Below are positions 1 to 5,495 of a stretch of DNA of 5,495 bases, piece by piece. The translations under genes and the position numbers were made by a program. The notes beneath the pieces were generated by a model. The model was given only the letters and a program-made list of their open reading frames with translations, was not told where the DNA came from and ran no database searches. The DNA is taken from NCBI GenBank assembly GCA_003225595.1, contig QIAR01000334.1:1-5495 (forward strand), written 5' to 3'. This stretch comes from Acidobacteriota bacterium. Its GTDB lineage: Bacteria; Acidobacteriota; Terriglobia; Terriglobales; Acidobacteriaceae. The stretch's first letter is position 1. The number at the start of each line of letters is the position of its first letter.

Positions 1-2594
1 CGCAACATCACGTCGCTATGTTCCAAGTGCTTGGCGATCTTGCGCATCTCCAAATAAATCTCATTGCAGACCGAAGTCACCGATTTTACAAAGCCGGTCC
101 CGGTGCAGTATGGGCATGGCGCACCGATGGTACGTTCGAGCGATTGCTTCACGCGCTTACGCGTGATTGCCACCAGGCCGAAATCGTTAAACTGCAGAAC
201 TTTCGATGGCGCGCGATCATGCCTCAGCGCTTCTTCGAGGGCTTGCATTACTTTCTGCCGGTTGCGGCGCTCGTCCATATCGATGAAATCGATGACGATG
301 ATGCCACCCAGGTCGCGTAGCCGGATCTGCCGCACGATTTCCTTGATGGCATCGACGTTGGTCTTCACGATGGTGTCTTCGAGGCGTGCAGTCTTGCCGA
401 CGTACTTGCCGGTGTTGACATCAATCGCGACTAGCGCCTCGGTCTGATTGATCACGATGTAACCGCCGCTCTTCAGCCAGACTTTGGACTTCAGCGCCTT
501 GTTGATTTCTTCCGTGAGGCCGAACTGTTCGAACAACGGAGTTTCCTTGGTGTACAGCTTGACCCGCTTGAGCAGTGCCGGCTGGAAGCGATTGGCGAAC
601 CGCAGAATGCGCTCGTACTCTTGCTCGTTATCCACCCAGATGGCGGAGAAATCCGAGGTCACCTGGTCTCGCAACACGCGCTCCACTACGTTCAGGTCGT
701 GATAGATCAGCGCCGGGGACTTGCCGTTTTCCGCGCGGCTCTTGATTTCACTCCAGAGGTTCTTAAGGAAGCGGATGTCGGCGCGCAGCTCTTCTTCGGT
801 GGCGCCTTGCGCCGCAGTGCGCACGATGAAACCGCCGTGACCGTTTTCGCGCTCGCCGAGCACAAGCCGCTTCAAGCGCTGGCGCTCGTCTTCGGAGGAA
901 ATCTTGCGCGACACACCGGTGTGATTCACCGTCGGCATGTAAACCAGAAAACGGCCGGGCAGCGCGATGTGACTGGTAATGCGCGCACCCTTTTTGCCGA
1001 TCGGTTCCTTGGCGATCTGCACCAGGATTTCCTGGCCTTCTTTGAGCAGATCAGTGATCAGCGGTGTCGGCTGGACCTCATTGCGGCGGAAGCGGCGTCC
1101 ACCGCGGCGGCCACGCTGGCGACGGGGATCGAATGCCGGCCGCTGCTGTGCCCGCTGGGTGTAGCCCGCAGTACCTGCTGGCGCCCGTACCTCAGCGTGA
1201 GCTTCCAAACTCGCGTTGCCGCCCGCTTCGGCGTCCAACAAAGCTTCGGCTTCGGCCTGCGCTTCTTCGAGTTCCAACTCTTCGGCATTTTCGTTCTCGC
1301 CATTTGCTTCCTCAGCTTCTTCGTCACCGCCAGATGTGTCGACTGGGGTCACCTGCTCGGGTTGCTCGCCGGTTGCCGAAACCTGACGAGCTACCGGCTG
1401 GTGGTAGTCTTCTGCGGCGCGGGTCTCCTCCTCGAGTTCTTCAAATGTCGCGTCTTCCTGGAGATCTTCTACATAGGAGGCGAGGTCCGCCTCCTCCTCT
1501 TCGATCTCCTCTTCCGTAACCGTTCCCGCAGCACCGGCAGAGGACGTGGGTGTGTGTTCAATCGAGCTCAGTTGCGTCGGGGCCTGAGCTTCGCTGCTCT
1601 CTTTTTCGATCACCTCTTCTGTTTCCGCGGCATCGTCTTCTACCGTTTCCGCGGCATCTCCGCCGAAAACAGAAGCCACATTCATGCGATCGAAGCGACC
1701 TTGCTCCCGCTGCCAAGCTGACGTCGATTCTCGATGGTCCTCATGCGGCTCAATGGCCGCGGCCTCATGCTGCTCGTGGAGCGGTTCCGCCTCCGCCTTG
1801 GCAAAAAGAGGCTCATCTTCAGGGAACGTCCGCGCAATCGCAGCCGGCTGATCAGCATTCTGTGGACCGCTAGTCGGTGTGCCAGTTTGCGGGGCCAACG
1901 GCTGCCGCTGCGACCATCGCTGATACTTGGAGATGGACTCGCCCGGCAAAATGATCGGCTGATATCCGGGTGGTGGCCCGTATTCCGAACTCCGGCTTTC
2001 CGAAATCCTGGTTTCTGGATCTCGGGTTTCCGAACTGCGCGCTGGGTCAGCCGTTTCCGACGTGGGGCGGGCAAATCGGGACTCTGGTATTCCGCGATCA
2101 GCGCGACCACCCCGACCCCGACGACGACGACCACGCCATCCGCGGGGTTCTCTGGACTGCGTCTCGCCAGTGGCATGCAAATTTTCGGGTGCCGCGACTG
2201 GGCGAACCGCCGGTTCCTGATGAGTCTCAGGCTGGGGCTCAGCCTCCCGGGCCATCGCGGGTGCCGCTGCGGCCGACTGGCTATCCACCCGCGGCTGTTG
2301 CACCTTTTGTTCCGCCAGTTGGCGAGCAGTGGGAACGATCTCATCTACGTCCTCATCCTGCTCGCTCAACTCCATGAAATCGGAGACGTACAGGAAGGCA
2401 TCGCGCTCGAGGCCGATATCCACGAATGCCGACTGCATGCCGGGAAGCACGCGAGTGACTTTTCCTTTGTAGATGGAACCGGCTAGGGTGTATTCGTTTT
2501 CGCGCTCCAGATAGATTTCGGCGAGCTGATCGTCTTCAACCATTCCCACACTGGTTTCGTGGGGGGTGGAAGACACAAACAATTCTTTGGTCAT
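1..2594 (-). CDS. rng: Ribonuclease E/G family endoribonuclease (RNase G-like) with a large disordered insert in the S1 domain; 3' end outside the window
   Basis: Single-strand-specific, 5'-end-sensing endoribonuclease of RNA processing and decay. The frame is open for 864 codons from ATG 2594 to the window edge. Residues 1-76 match the RNase G N-terminus and first S1 half (IYKGKVTRVLPGMQSAFVDIG at 41-61). The second S1 half resumes at about 513 (LLKEGQEILVQIAKEPIGKKGA). Then come the 5'-sensor pair R592/T593, catalytic D725 (AIDVNTG) and D769 (VIDFIDM), equivalent to E. coli RNase E D303 and D346, and the zinc-link CPYC at 827-830. By comparison with RNase G, roughly 70-80 C-terminal residues are missing, so the full protein is probably about 940 residues against about 490 in E. 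coli. The excess is the insert at about 77-512. The start is firm: the codon immediately upstream is TGA, and GGAG lies 5 bases before ATG. Family assignment is very secure; choosing rng over rne rests on the closer RNase G similarity. Confidence 0.96.
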   Translation of the reverse strand, partial: MTKELFVSSTPHETSVGMVEDDQLAEIYLERENEYTLAGSIYKGKVTRVLPGMQSAFVDIGLERDAFLYVSDFMELSEQDEDVDEIVPTARQLAEQKVQQPRVDSQSAAAAPAMAREAEPQPETHQEPAVRPVAAPENLHATGETQSREPRGWRGRRRRGRGGRADRGIPESRFARPTSETADPARSSETRDPETRISESRSSEYGPPPGYQPIILPGESISKYQRWSQRQPLAPQTGTPTSGPQNADQPAAIARTFPEDEPLFAKAEAEPLHEQHEAAAIEPHEDHRESTSAWQREQGRFDRMNVASVFGGDAAETVEDDAAETEEVIEKESSEAQAPTQLSSIEHTPTSSAGAAGTVTEEEIEEEEADLASYVEDLQEDATFEELEEETRAAEDYHQPVARQVSATGEQPEQVTPVDTSGGDEEAEEANGENENAEELELEEAQAEAEALLDAEAGGNASLEAHAEVRAPAGTAGYTQRAQQRPAFDPRRQRGRRGGRRFRRNEVQPTPLITDLLKEGQEILVQIAKEPIGKKGARITSHIALPGRFLVYMPTVNHTGVSRKISSEDERQRLKRLVLGERENGHGGFIVRTAAQGATEEELRADIRFLKNLWSEIKSRAENGKSPALIYHDLNVVERVLRDQVTSDFSAIWVDNEQEYERILRFANRFQPALLKRVKLYTKETPLFEQFGLTEEINKALKSKVWLKSGGYIVINQTEALVAIDVNTGKYVGKTARLEDTIVKTNVDAIKEIVRQIRLRDLGGIIVIDFIDMDERRNRQKVMQALEEALRHDRAPSKVLQFNDFGLVAITRKRVKQSLERTIGAPCPYCTGTGFVKSVTSVCNEIYLEMRKIAKHLEHSDVML
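1621..1658 (-). repeat. Short in-frame direct repeat in the acidic part of the insert
   Basis: A 14-base word (gtttccgcggcatc on the plus strand) occurs at 1621-1634 and again at 1645-1658, a period of 24 bases. It encodes two DAAET copies, eight codons apart, at residues 313-317 and 321-325 of the RNase. The period is a multiple of three, so gain or loss of a unit keeps the frame. This is the only clear exact repeat I found in the insert. Confidence 0.75.
1980..2060 (-). repeat. Degenerate SET/SES repeat segment in the RNase insert
   Basis: Residues 179-205 read as decayed units starting SETADP, SETRDP, SESRS and SEYG, with starts 9, 10 and 5 residues apart. At the DNA level the word ttccga recurs on the plus strand. 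The units are too diverged to call a clean tandem repeat, but the pattern suggests that the insert grew by local duplication. Confidence 0.45.
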
Positions 2595-2599
2595 TCAAA

Positions 2600-2603
2600 C
2601 TCC
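2600..2603 (-). promoter_or_regulatory. Ribosome binding site of rng
   Basis: On the minus strand GGAG occupies 2603-2600 and is separated from ATG 2594 by 5 bases (TTTGA). The last three of those bases are an in-frame TGA, so no upstream start in this frame is possible and this site fixes the start. Confidence 0.75.
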
Positions 2604-2607
2604 GGCC

Positions 2608-2624
2608 CTGCCGCCAAGCGGCAG
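2608..2624 (-). promoter_or_regulatory. Perfect 7-bp inverted repeat just upstream of the rng ribosome binding site
   Basis: On the minus strand CTGCCGC and GCGGCAG are separated by TTG, giving a GC-rich 7-bp stem with a 3-base loop. The stem ends 4 bases before the GGAG of the rng ribosome binding site and 13 bases before the ATG. It lacks a following U run, so it is not an intrinsic terminator. As a leader hairpin it could affect ribosome access or be a target of the RNase itself; that role is inferred. Confidence 0.5.
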
Positions 2625-2812
2625 CAGGATTCACCGGGGCAAAGACAAGGAAAGGCAGGTAGGATCGAGCGTAGCGAACGGAATCACCGCCCCAGATAAG
2701 AATAGCGGGCAGCCTGGTTCCCGGAGCACTCTCGGGAGCCGAATCCATCGCGCAAGCTGTGGAATCTCTTGCACTTATCGCACGTGCGCTTCACCAGGTT
2801 TGTGACCGCTCT

Positions 2813-2825
2813 CTCAGTTTCTGAG
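2813..2825 (-). repeat. Small 5-bp inverted repeat in the rodA-rng gap
   Basis: On the minus strand CTCAG and CTGAG flank AAA, a perfect 5-bp stem with a 3-base loop. On the plus-strand sequence the stem could extend to 10 bp with G-T pairs; on the minus-strand transcript two of those pairs become C-A mismatches, so it is weaker there. Function unknown. Confidence 0.35.
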
Positions 2826-2838
2826 GGGGCCGTTACCC

Positions 2839-2871
2839 GCCCGGCAGCGCTTTCTTTCAATCCTGCCCGGC
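2839..2871 (-). promoter_or_regulatory. Imperfect hairpin in the rodA-rng gap
   Basis: On the minus strand GCCGGGCAG (2871-2863) can pair with CTGCCGGGC (2847-2839): 8 of 9 positions pair, with one G-G mismatch and a 15-base loop. It lies about 125 bases after the rodA stop. No T run follows on the transcribed strand, so it is not a standard Rho-independent terminator. It may be a processing or stability stem between rodA and rng, or chance in GC-rich DNA. Confidence 0.35.
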
Positions 2872-2994
2872 CTCTGACTCTCCTTTTGGCCGGTGAGTGC
2901 CCTTCTTAACGCGAGGGCGATCGTAATCTTAATCTTGTTTTCCAGCCGCACTATGGCAAGCACGGCGTCACATCCTTGCCGTCCTCGTCCTGCC

Positions 2995-4083
2995 TCAGTT
3001 CACGAAACGGCGCATGCGAACATTCATGACCATGCCCAGCGCCAGAAACATAAACAGGACGGAAGACCCGCCATAACTCATTAATGGCAAGGGTATTCCG
3101 GTAACTGGCATAAAGCCAACCACCATGCCGACGTTGACCAGGATGTGGAAGCTAAGCACCGCCACCGCACCCATCACCACGAACGTGCCGGCGCGGTCGG
3201 GCGCCGTCTGCGCGTTCTGGGTCAAACGCATCAGCACAATAAAGTATAGCAGCAGAACGCCTAACGCACCCACAAATCCGTGTTCCTCGGCAAAAGCCGC
3301 GAAAATAAAGTCAGTCTGAGGTACGGGGAGAAAGGCCAGATGGGTCTGTGACCCCTCCGTACTGCCCCAGATTCCACCGGAGCCCACCGCAATCAATGAC
3401 TGGTTCACCTGGTACCCGGCTCCTTGACTGTCAGCGTCAGGCTGCATAAAGCTGGTAAGCCGGGCACGCTGGTAAGGCTTCAGCACCTTGAACCAGGCGA
3501 TGGGCATCATCATCCCTGCCACTAATCCCACCAACAGAGCCTGCTTCCAACGCAAACCGCCCAGGAACAAGCCCATAATCGCGATCGGCAAATAGGTAAG
3601 GGCGGTACCCAAGTCAGGCTGTGCCAGCACCATCAGCATGGGGACGCCCACGATCATGCCGGCCTTAACAAAGTCGGGCCAGGAAAGCTCTTTCTGATGC
3701 AAGTCGGCGAAGTACTTGGCTACGGCAAGAATGAGGATCAGCTTCACCCACTCCGAAGGCTGGAAGTGCTGTCCGCCGGGCATCTTAATCCAACGTCGCG
3801 CCCCCAAGTACTTCTGGCCAAACATTAGTACAGACATGAGCGAAGCGACGGATACGATGTACAGCCAGTGCACTTTTTCGAGCAGCGCCTGGTAGCTGAT
3901 CAGACTGACCACAAACATGGCTGCGACGCCACCTAGGACCCAGTAGACCTGCTTAATATGTGCCCCAGCAAACCTGGTGTGCGATGTCGCGCTGCGAATT
4001 TCCATTACGCCAAGCCCGCAGATGAGCAGGACAAAGACCAACAGCAGCCAGTCAAAGTCGCGAAATGAAATGTAGCGGGACAT
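2995..4083 (-). CDS. rodA: RodA, SEDS-family peptidoglycan glycosyltransferase of the Rod elongation complex
   Basis: Integral membrane polymerase that joins lipid II disaccharides into glycan strands during cell elongation, working with PBP2. The 362-residue length and about ten hydrophobic segments (first at 11-29, last at about 338-356) fit RodA. Landmarks are QPSEWVK at 108-114, QPDLGTA at 155-161, the catalytic Asp of TDFIFA at D258 (equivalent to E. coli D262), EEHGF at 266-270, and the C-terminal signature NVGMVVGFMPVTGIPLPLMSYGGSS at about 317-341. The loop before the catalytic Asp reads GSGGIWGSTEGSQTH, about two residues shorter than the common GKGxxxGTQ form. ATG 4083 lies 7 bases after the mrdA stop and gives the expected N-terminus (SFRDFDWLLL). 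No good Shine-Dalgarno precedes it, so translation is probably coupled to mrdA. RodA is preferred over FtsW because of the PBP2 neighbour and sequence. Confidence 0.97.
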   Translation of the reverse strand: MSRYISFRDFDWLLLVFVLLICGLGVMEIRSATSHTRFAGAHIKQVYWVLGGVAAMFVVSLISYQALLEKVHWLYIVSVASLMSVLMFGQKYLGARRWIKMPGGQHFQPSEWVKLILILAVAKYFADLHQKELSWPDFVKAGMIVGVPMLMVLAQPDLGTALTYLPIAIMGLFLGGLRWKQALLVGLVAGMMMPIAWFKVLKPYQRARLTSFMQPDADSQGAGYQVNQSLIAVGSGGIWGSTEGSQTHLAFLPVPQTDFIFAAFAEEHGFVGALGVLLLYFIVLMRLTQNAQTAPDRAGTFVVMGAVAVLSFHILVNVGMVVGFMPVTGIPLPLMSYGGSSVLFMFLALGMVMNVRMRRFVN

Positions 4084-4090
4084 GGGTTAG

Positions 4091-5495
4091 TCAGTTCTTC
4101 GGCACATCGATTACAAACCTCCCAGCCAGAAGAGACTCTTTGCCTTCCTCGTGTTCGTCAGGCGCGCTCCAGACGGCGCCGACTTCCACGGAACCATTCC
4201 TTCCCGGCGGGGTCGTGCGGTCCGACGCGTATAGAGGATCCTGCTGCGCGGCCGTCGATGCCATCTTGGTTTCGACCCGGCGCTTCTTCTCTACGAACGC
4301 CTTGACCACCTGAGCGGCGATGCGCGCCGCAAACTGACCGTGCTCGCCGCCCTCAAATAGCACAGCCACAACAATCTCCGGGTTTCGGCGTGGGGTGACA
4401 CCTACAAACCAGGCATTGTCTTTGTATTTTGATTTGCCATTCGCTAGCTTGGCCTTCCCCGTGTTGCTGATGATCTGCGCGCTCCCCGTCTTGCCGGCAA
4501 AATCCACTCCCTGCAAATGTGCGCTGCCCGCGGTGCCGAGGGGTGTGGGCACATTCGCCATCGCGTCCGTAATGATCTCCCAGTTTTTGGGGTCGATGGG
4601 GACTTTTACTTCATCGGGATACTCGGACGTGGCGGGCACCACGTTTGGCGGTAGCTCACCCGGAAACGCCACGTGCGGACGGTGCATGACTCCACCGCTG
4701 GTGATTCCCCCGATGGCCCGCGCCAGCTGAATTGGGGTAACTACAACCGCCCCTTGCCCAATCCCGACGGAGATCGTTTCCCCGGCGTACCACTTCTGTT
4801 TGAAGTTCTTGATCTTCCATTGTTCCGAAGGCATCACACCGCTGACTTCCTGGGGAAGATCAATCCGCGTTTTCTGGCCCAAGCCGAAAGCTGTAGCGTA
4901 CTTTGCGATGCGCTCAATGCCCAGCTTCTCCGCCAGCGTGTAGAAGAAGACATCACAGGATTGATAAATGCCCCTGCTGATCTCCACCGCGCCGTGGACA
5001 CTGTGCTGCGCTGTGATCCAGCATTTAAAGTAGCGGCCATAGAACGTCGCGCCGCCGTTGCAGATCACCCTCAGGTTTTGCGCAATGCCTTCCTGTAATC
5101 CCGCCGTGGCCATGATGATCTTGAACACCGAGCCCGGGGCAAGCTGCGCCTGGATGGCCTTATTCAGGAGGGGATGGTTCTCATCCGTCACCAGCTTGTT
5201 CCATTCGCCTCGCGAAACGCGCACCGCAAACTCATTAGGATCGAAAGATGGACGGCTTACCATGGCGAGGATTTCGCCGGTGCGGGGGTCCATGGCGACA
5301 ATCGCGCCGTTTTTTCCCTCGAGGGCCTCTTCAGCGGCGATCTGCAGATCAATATCCAGAGTCAGTTTCAGCTGCTGCCCGGGAACCGCAGGTGTCTCGC
5401 TGAGGCTCTGCATTTCCTTACCGCGGCTGTTTACAATCGAACGCCGCGCTCCATTCTTGCCCATGAGCATCTGGTTGTACTGAAGTTCCACTCCC
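4091..5495 (-). CDS. mrdA: Penicillin-binding protein 2, peptidoglycan D,D-transpeptidase of cell elongation; 5' end outside the window
   Basis: Class B PBP that crosslinks new glycan strands in the periplasm as the partner of RodA. Numbering from the GTG codon at 5491, which is internal because the frame stays open to the edge, the end of the pedestal region appears at 1-30 (ELQYNQMLMGKNG). The transpeptidase domain follows with serine nucleophile S121 in SVFK (121-124), SCD at 178-180 and KTGSAQ at 334-339. The PBP2-typical GxTISVGIGQG-like stretch is at 237-247. C144, C157, H166 and C179 follow a Cys-Cys-His-Cys spacing seen in many PBP2 proteins and might bind a metal (inference). The N-terminal membrane anchor and part of the pedestal, probably 130-180 residues, are missing. 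After about residue 400 a hydrophilic tail of some 65 residues extends past the transpeptidase fold. The stop is 7 bases before rodA, indicating one operon. Confidence 0.97.
   Translation of the reverse strand, partial: GVELQYNQMLMGKNGARRSIVNSRGKEMQSLSETPAVPGQQLKLTLDIDLQIAAEEALEGKNGAIVAMDPRTGEILAMVSRPSFDPNEFAVRVSRGEWNKLVTDENHPLLNKAIQAQLAPGSVFKIIMATAGLQEGIAQNLRVICNGGATFYGRYFKCWITAQHSVHGAVEISRGIYQSCDVFFYTLAEKLGIERIAKYATAFGLGQKTRIDLPQEVSGVMPSEQWKIKNFKQKWYAGETISVGIGQGAVVVTPIQLARAIGGITSGGVMHRPHVAFPGELPPNVVPATSEYPDEVKVPIDPKNWEIITDAMANVPTPLGTAGSAHLQGVDFAGKTGSAQIISNTGKAKLANGKSKYKDNAWFVGVTPRRNPEIVVAVLFEGGEHGQFAARIAAQVVKAFVEKKRRVETKMASTAAQQDPLYASDRTTPPGRNGSVEVGAVWSAPDEHEEGKESLLAGRFVIDVPKN

Larger units (their letters stand above)
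1059..2366 (-). other. Low-complexity, charge-segregated insert inside the S1 domain of the RNase
   Basis: Residues about 77-512 of the RNase interrupt the S1 fold between the strand ending FLYVSDFMEL and the one starting at LLKEG. The composition is Pro, Gln, Glu, Ala, Ser and Arg rich, with no recognisable folded domain. In order it holds an Arg/Gly cluster at 151-168 (9 Arg of 18), a degenerate SET repeat at 179-205, a short hydrophobic island at 211-227, a mixed stretch, a strongly acidic block at about 313-455 (17 Asp/Glu in the 30 residues 361-390), and a second Arg/Gly cluster at 491-505 (9 Arg of 15). Third-codon-position GC counted by hand is about 50% for residues 161-210 and about 70% for 513-562, which fits relaxed constraint. 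The frame stays open and the S1 sequence resumes in phase, so this is a real insert and not a frameshift. Disorder and RNA binding are inferred from composition. Confidence 0.88.
2595..2994. other. rodA-rng intergenic region, 400 bases, without a supported gene
   Basis: The gap contains no ORF with both a convincing start and family-like sequence, no tRNA pattern, and no hairpin followed by a U run on the minus strand. It does contain three inverted repeats (2839-2871, 2813-2825 and 2608-2624) and the rng ribosome binding site. No good sigma-70 promoter is visible. Its length, beside the 7-base mrdA-rodA junction, suggests that rng has its own promoter or a long structured leader instead of simple tight co-translation with rodA. 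Confidence 0.7.

Noticed and set aside
621..1721. Long plus-strand open frame (366 codons)
   Set aside because: It lies wholly antisense to the RNase reading frame, which has conserved family motifs. Its translation resembles no family I know and it has no clear ribosome binding site. It is a composition shadow.
1682..2344. Minus-strand open frame of 220 codons in another phase
   Set aside because: The rng phase is unbroken through it and carries the conserved sequence on both sides; this frame is Arg/Pro-rich out-of-phase reading.
1059..2366. Possibility that the RNase gene is broken by a frameshift or foreign insertion
   Set aside because: I translated the whole stretch in one phase: no stop occurs, and S1 half one and half two are in the same frame.
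1734..2486. Plus-strand open frame of 250 codons opposite the RNase insert and S1 first half
   Set aside because: Antisense to the conserved S1 segment at its end and to low-complexity sequence elsewhere; low-complexity translation and no recognisable domain.
2655..2700. Word gagcgtagcgaacg in the gap, a type of sequence often seen in dispersed repeats
   Set aside because: Only one copy is in the window, so repeat status cannot be shown; a whole-genome self-search would decide.
2536..2748. Minus-strand ORF of 70 codons overlapping the rng start
   Set aside because: It runs out of phase into the start of rng, has no Shine-Dalgarno and no recognisable sequence.
2684..2794. Small minus-strand ORF starting at GTG 2794, 36 residues, with CDKC and a third Cys
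   Set aside because: It has a CxxC but no fourth ligand, no ribosome binding site and no ATG. Too weak to call a zinc-ribbon gene, though it is the best small-ORF candidate in the gap.
2832..2860. Promoter candidate for rng on the minus strand: TTGAAA (2860-2855), 17-base spacer, GGTAAC (2837-2832)
   Set aside because: The -35 is good (5 of 6) but the -10 matches only 3 of 6, and the -35 overlaps the loop of a hairpin. Not strong enough to annotate without start-site data.
2931..2959. Second promoter candidate: TTGCCA (2959-2954), 17-base spacer, AAGATT (2936-2931)
   Set aside because: The -10 matches only 3 of 6 and there is no independent support.
4395..5483. Plus-strand ORFs opposite mrdA (4395-4730, 4673-5098, 5058-5483)
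   Set aside because: All are antisense to the clearly conserved PBP2 transpeptidase domain and have no family-like sequence.
5489..5491. GTG at 5491 as the start of mrdA
   Set aside because: The protein would begin inside the pedestal domain without a membrane anchor, and the frame remains open to the window edge, so the true start is upstream.

Overview
The window is a piece of a bacterial cell-elongation locus read entirely on the minus strand. In transcription order it holds the 3' part of mrdA (penicillin-binding protein 2), a complete rodA (SEDS peptidoglycan polymerase), a gap of about 400 bases, and most of a gene for an RNase E/G-family endoribonuclease, called here rng. mrdA is cut at its 5' end and rng at its 3' end by the window edges. 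No plus-strand gene is convincing.

Right part (5495-2995): mrdA and rodA are 7 bases apart. They encode the usual pair, in which RodA polymerises glycan strands from lipid II and PBP2 crosslinks them with its transpeptidase domain, within the Rod complex that elongates rod-shaped cells. Middle (2994-2595): no gene is supported, but there are three inverted repeats, the last just upstream of the rng ribosome binding site. Left part (2594-1): rng reads open for 864 codons to the window edge. Its two ends match RNase G closely (5'-sensor Arg-Thr, two catalytic Asp, CPxC zinc link). The first S1 half and the second S1 half are separated by about 430 residues of low-complexity sequence, where E. 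coli RNase E has a short linker. This insert carries an Arg/Gly-rich cluster at each end and a strongly acidic block between them, and is the most unusual item in the window.

Linking RNase G to shape genes is not unique: E. coli rng (formerly cafA) lies downstream of mreBCD. The moderately high GC content, the mrdA-rodA-rng order and the enlarged RNase G together suggest an acidobacterium (Terriglobia-like). That is an inference from family knowledge, not a demonstrated placement. The genes look like ordinary chromosomal core genes; there is no sign of a mobile element, CRISPR array, tRNA or rRNA.
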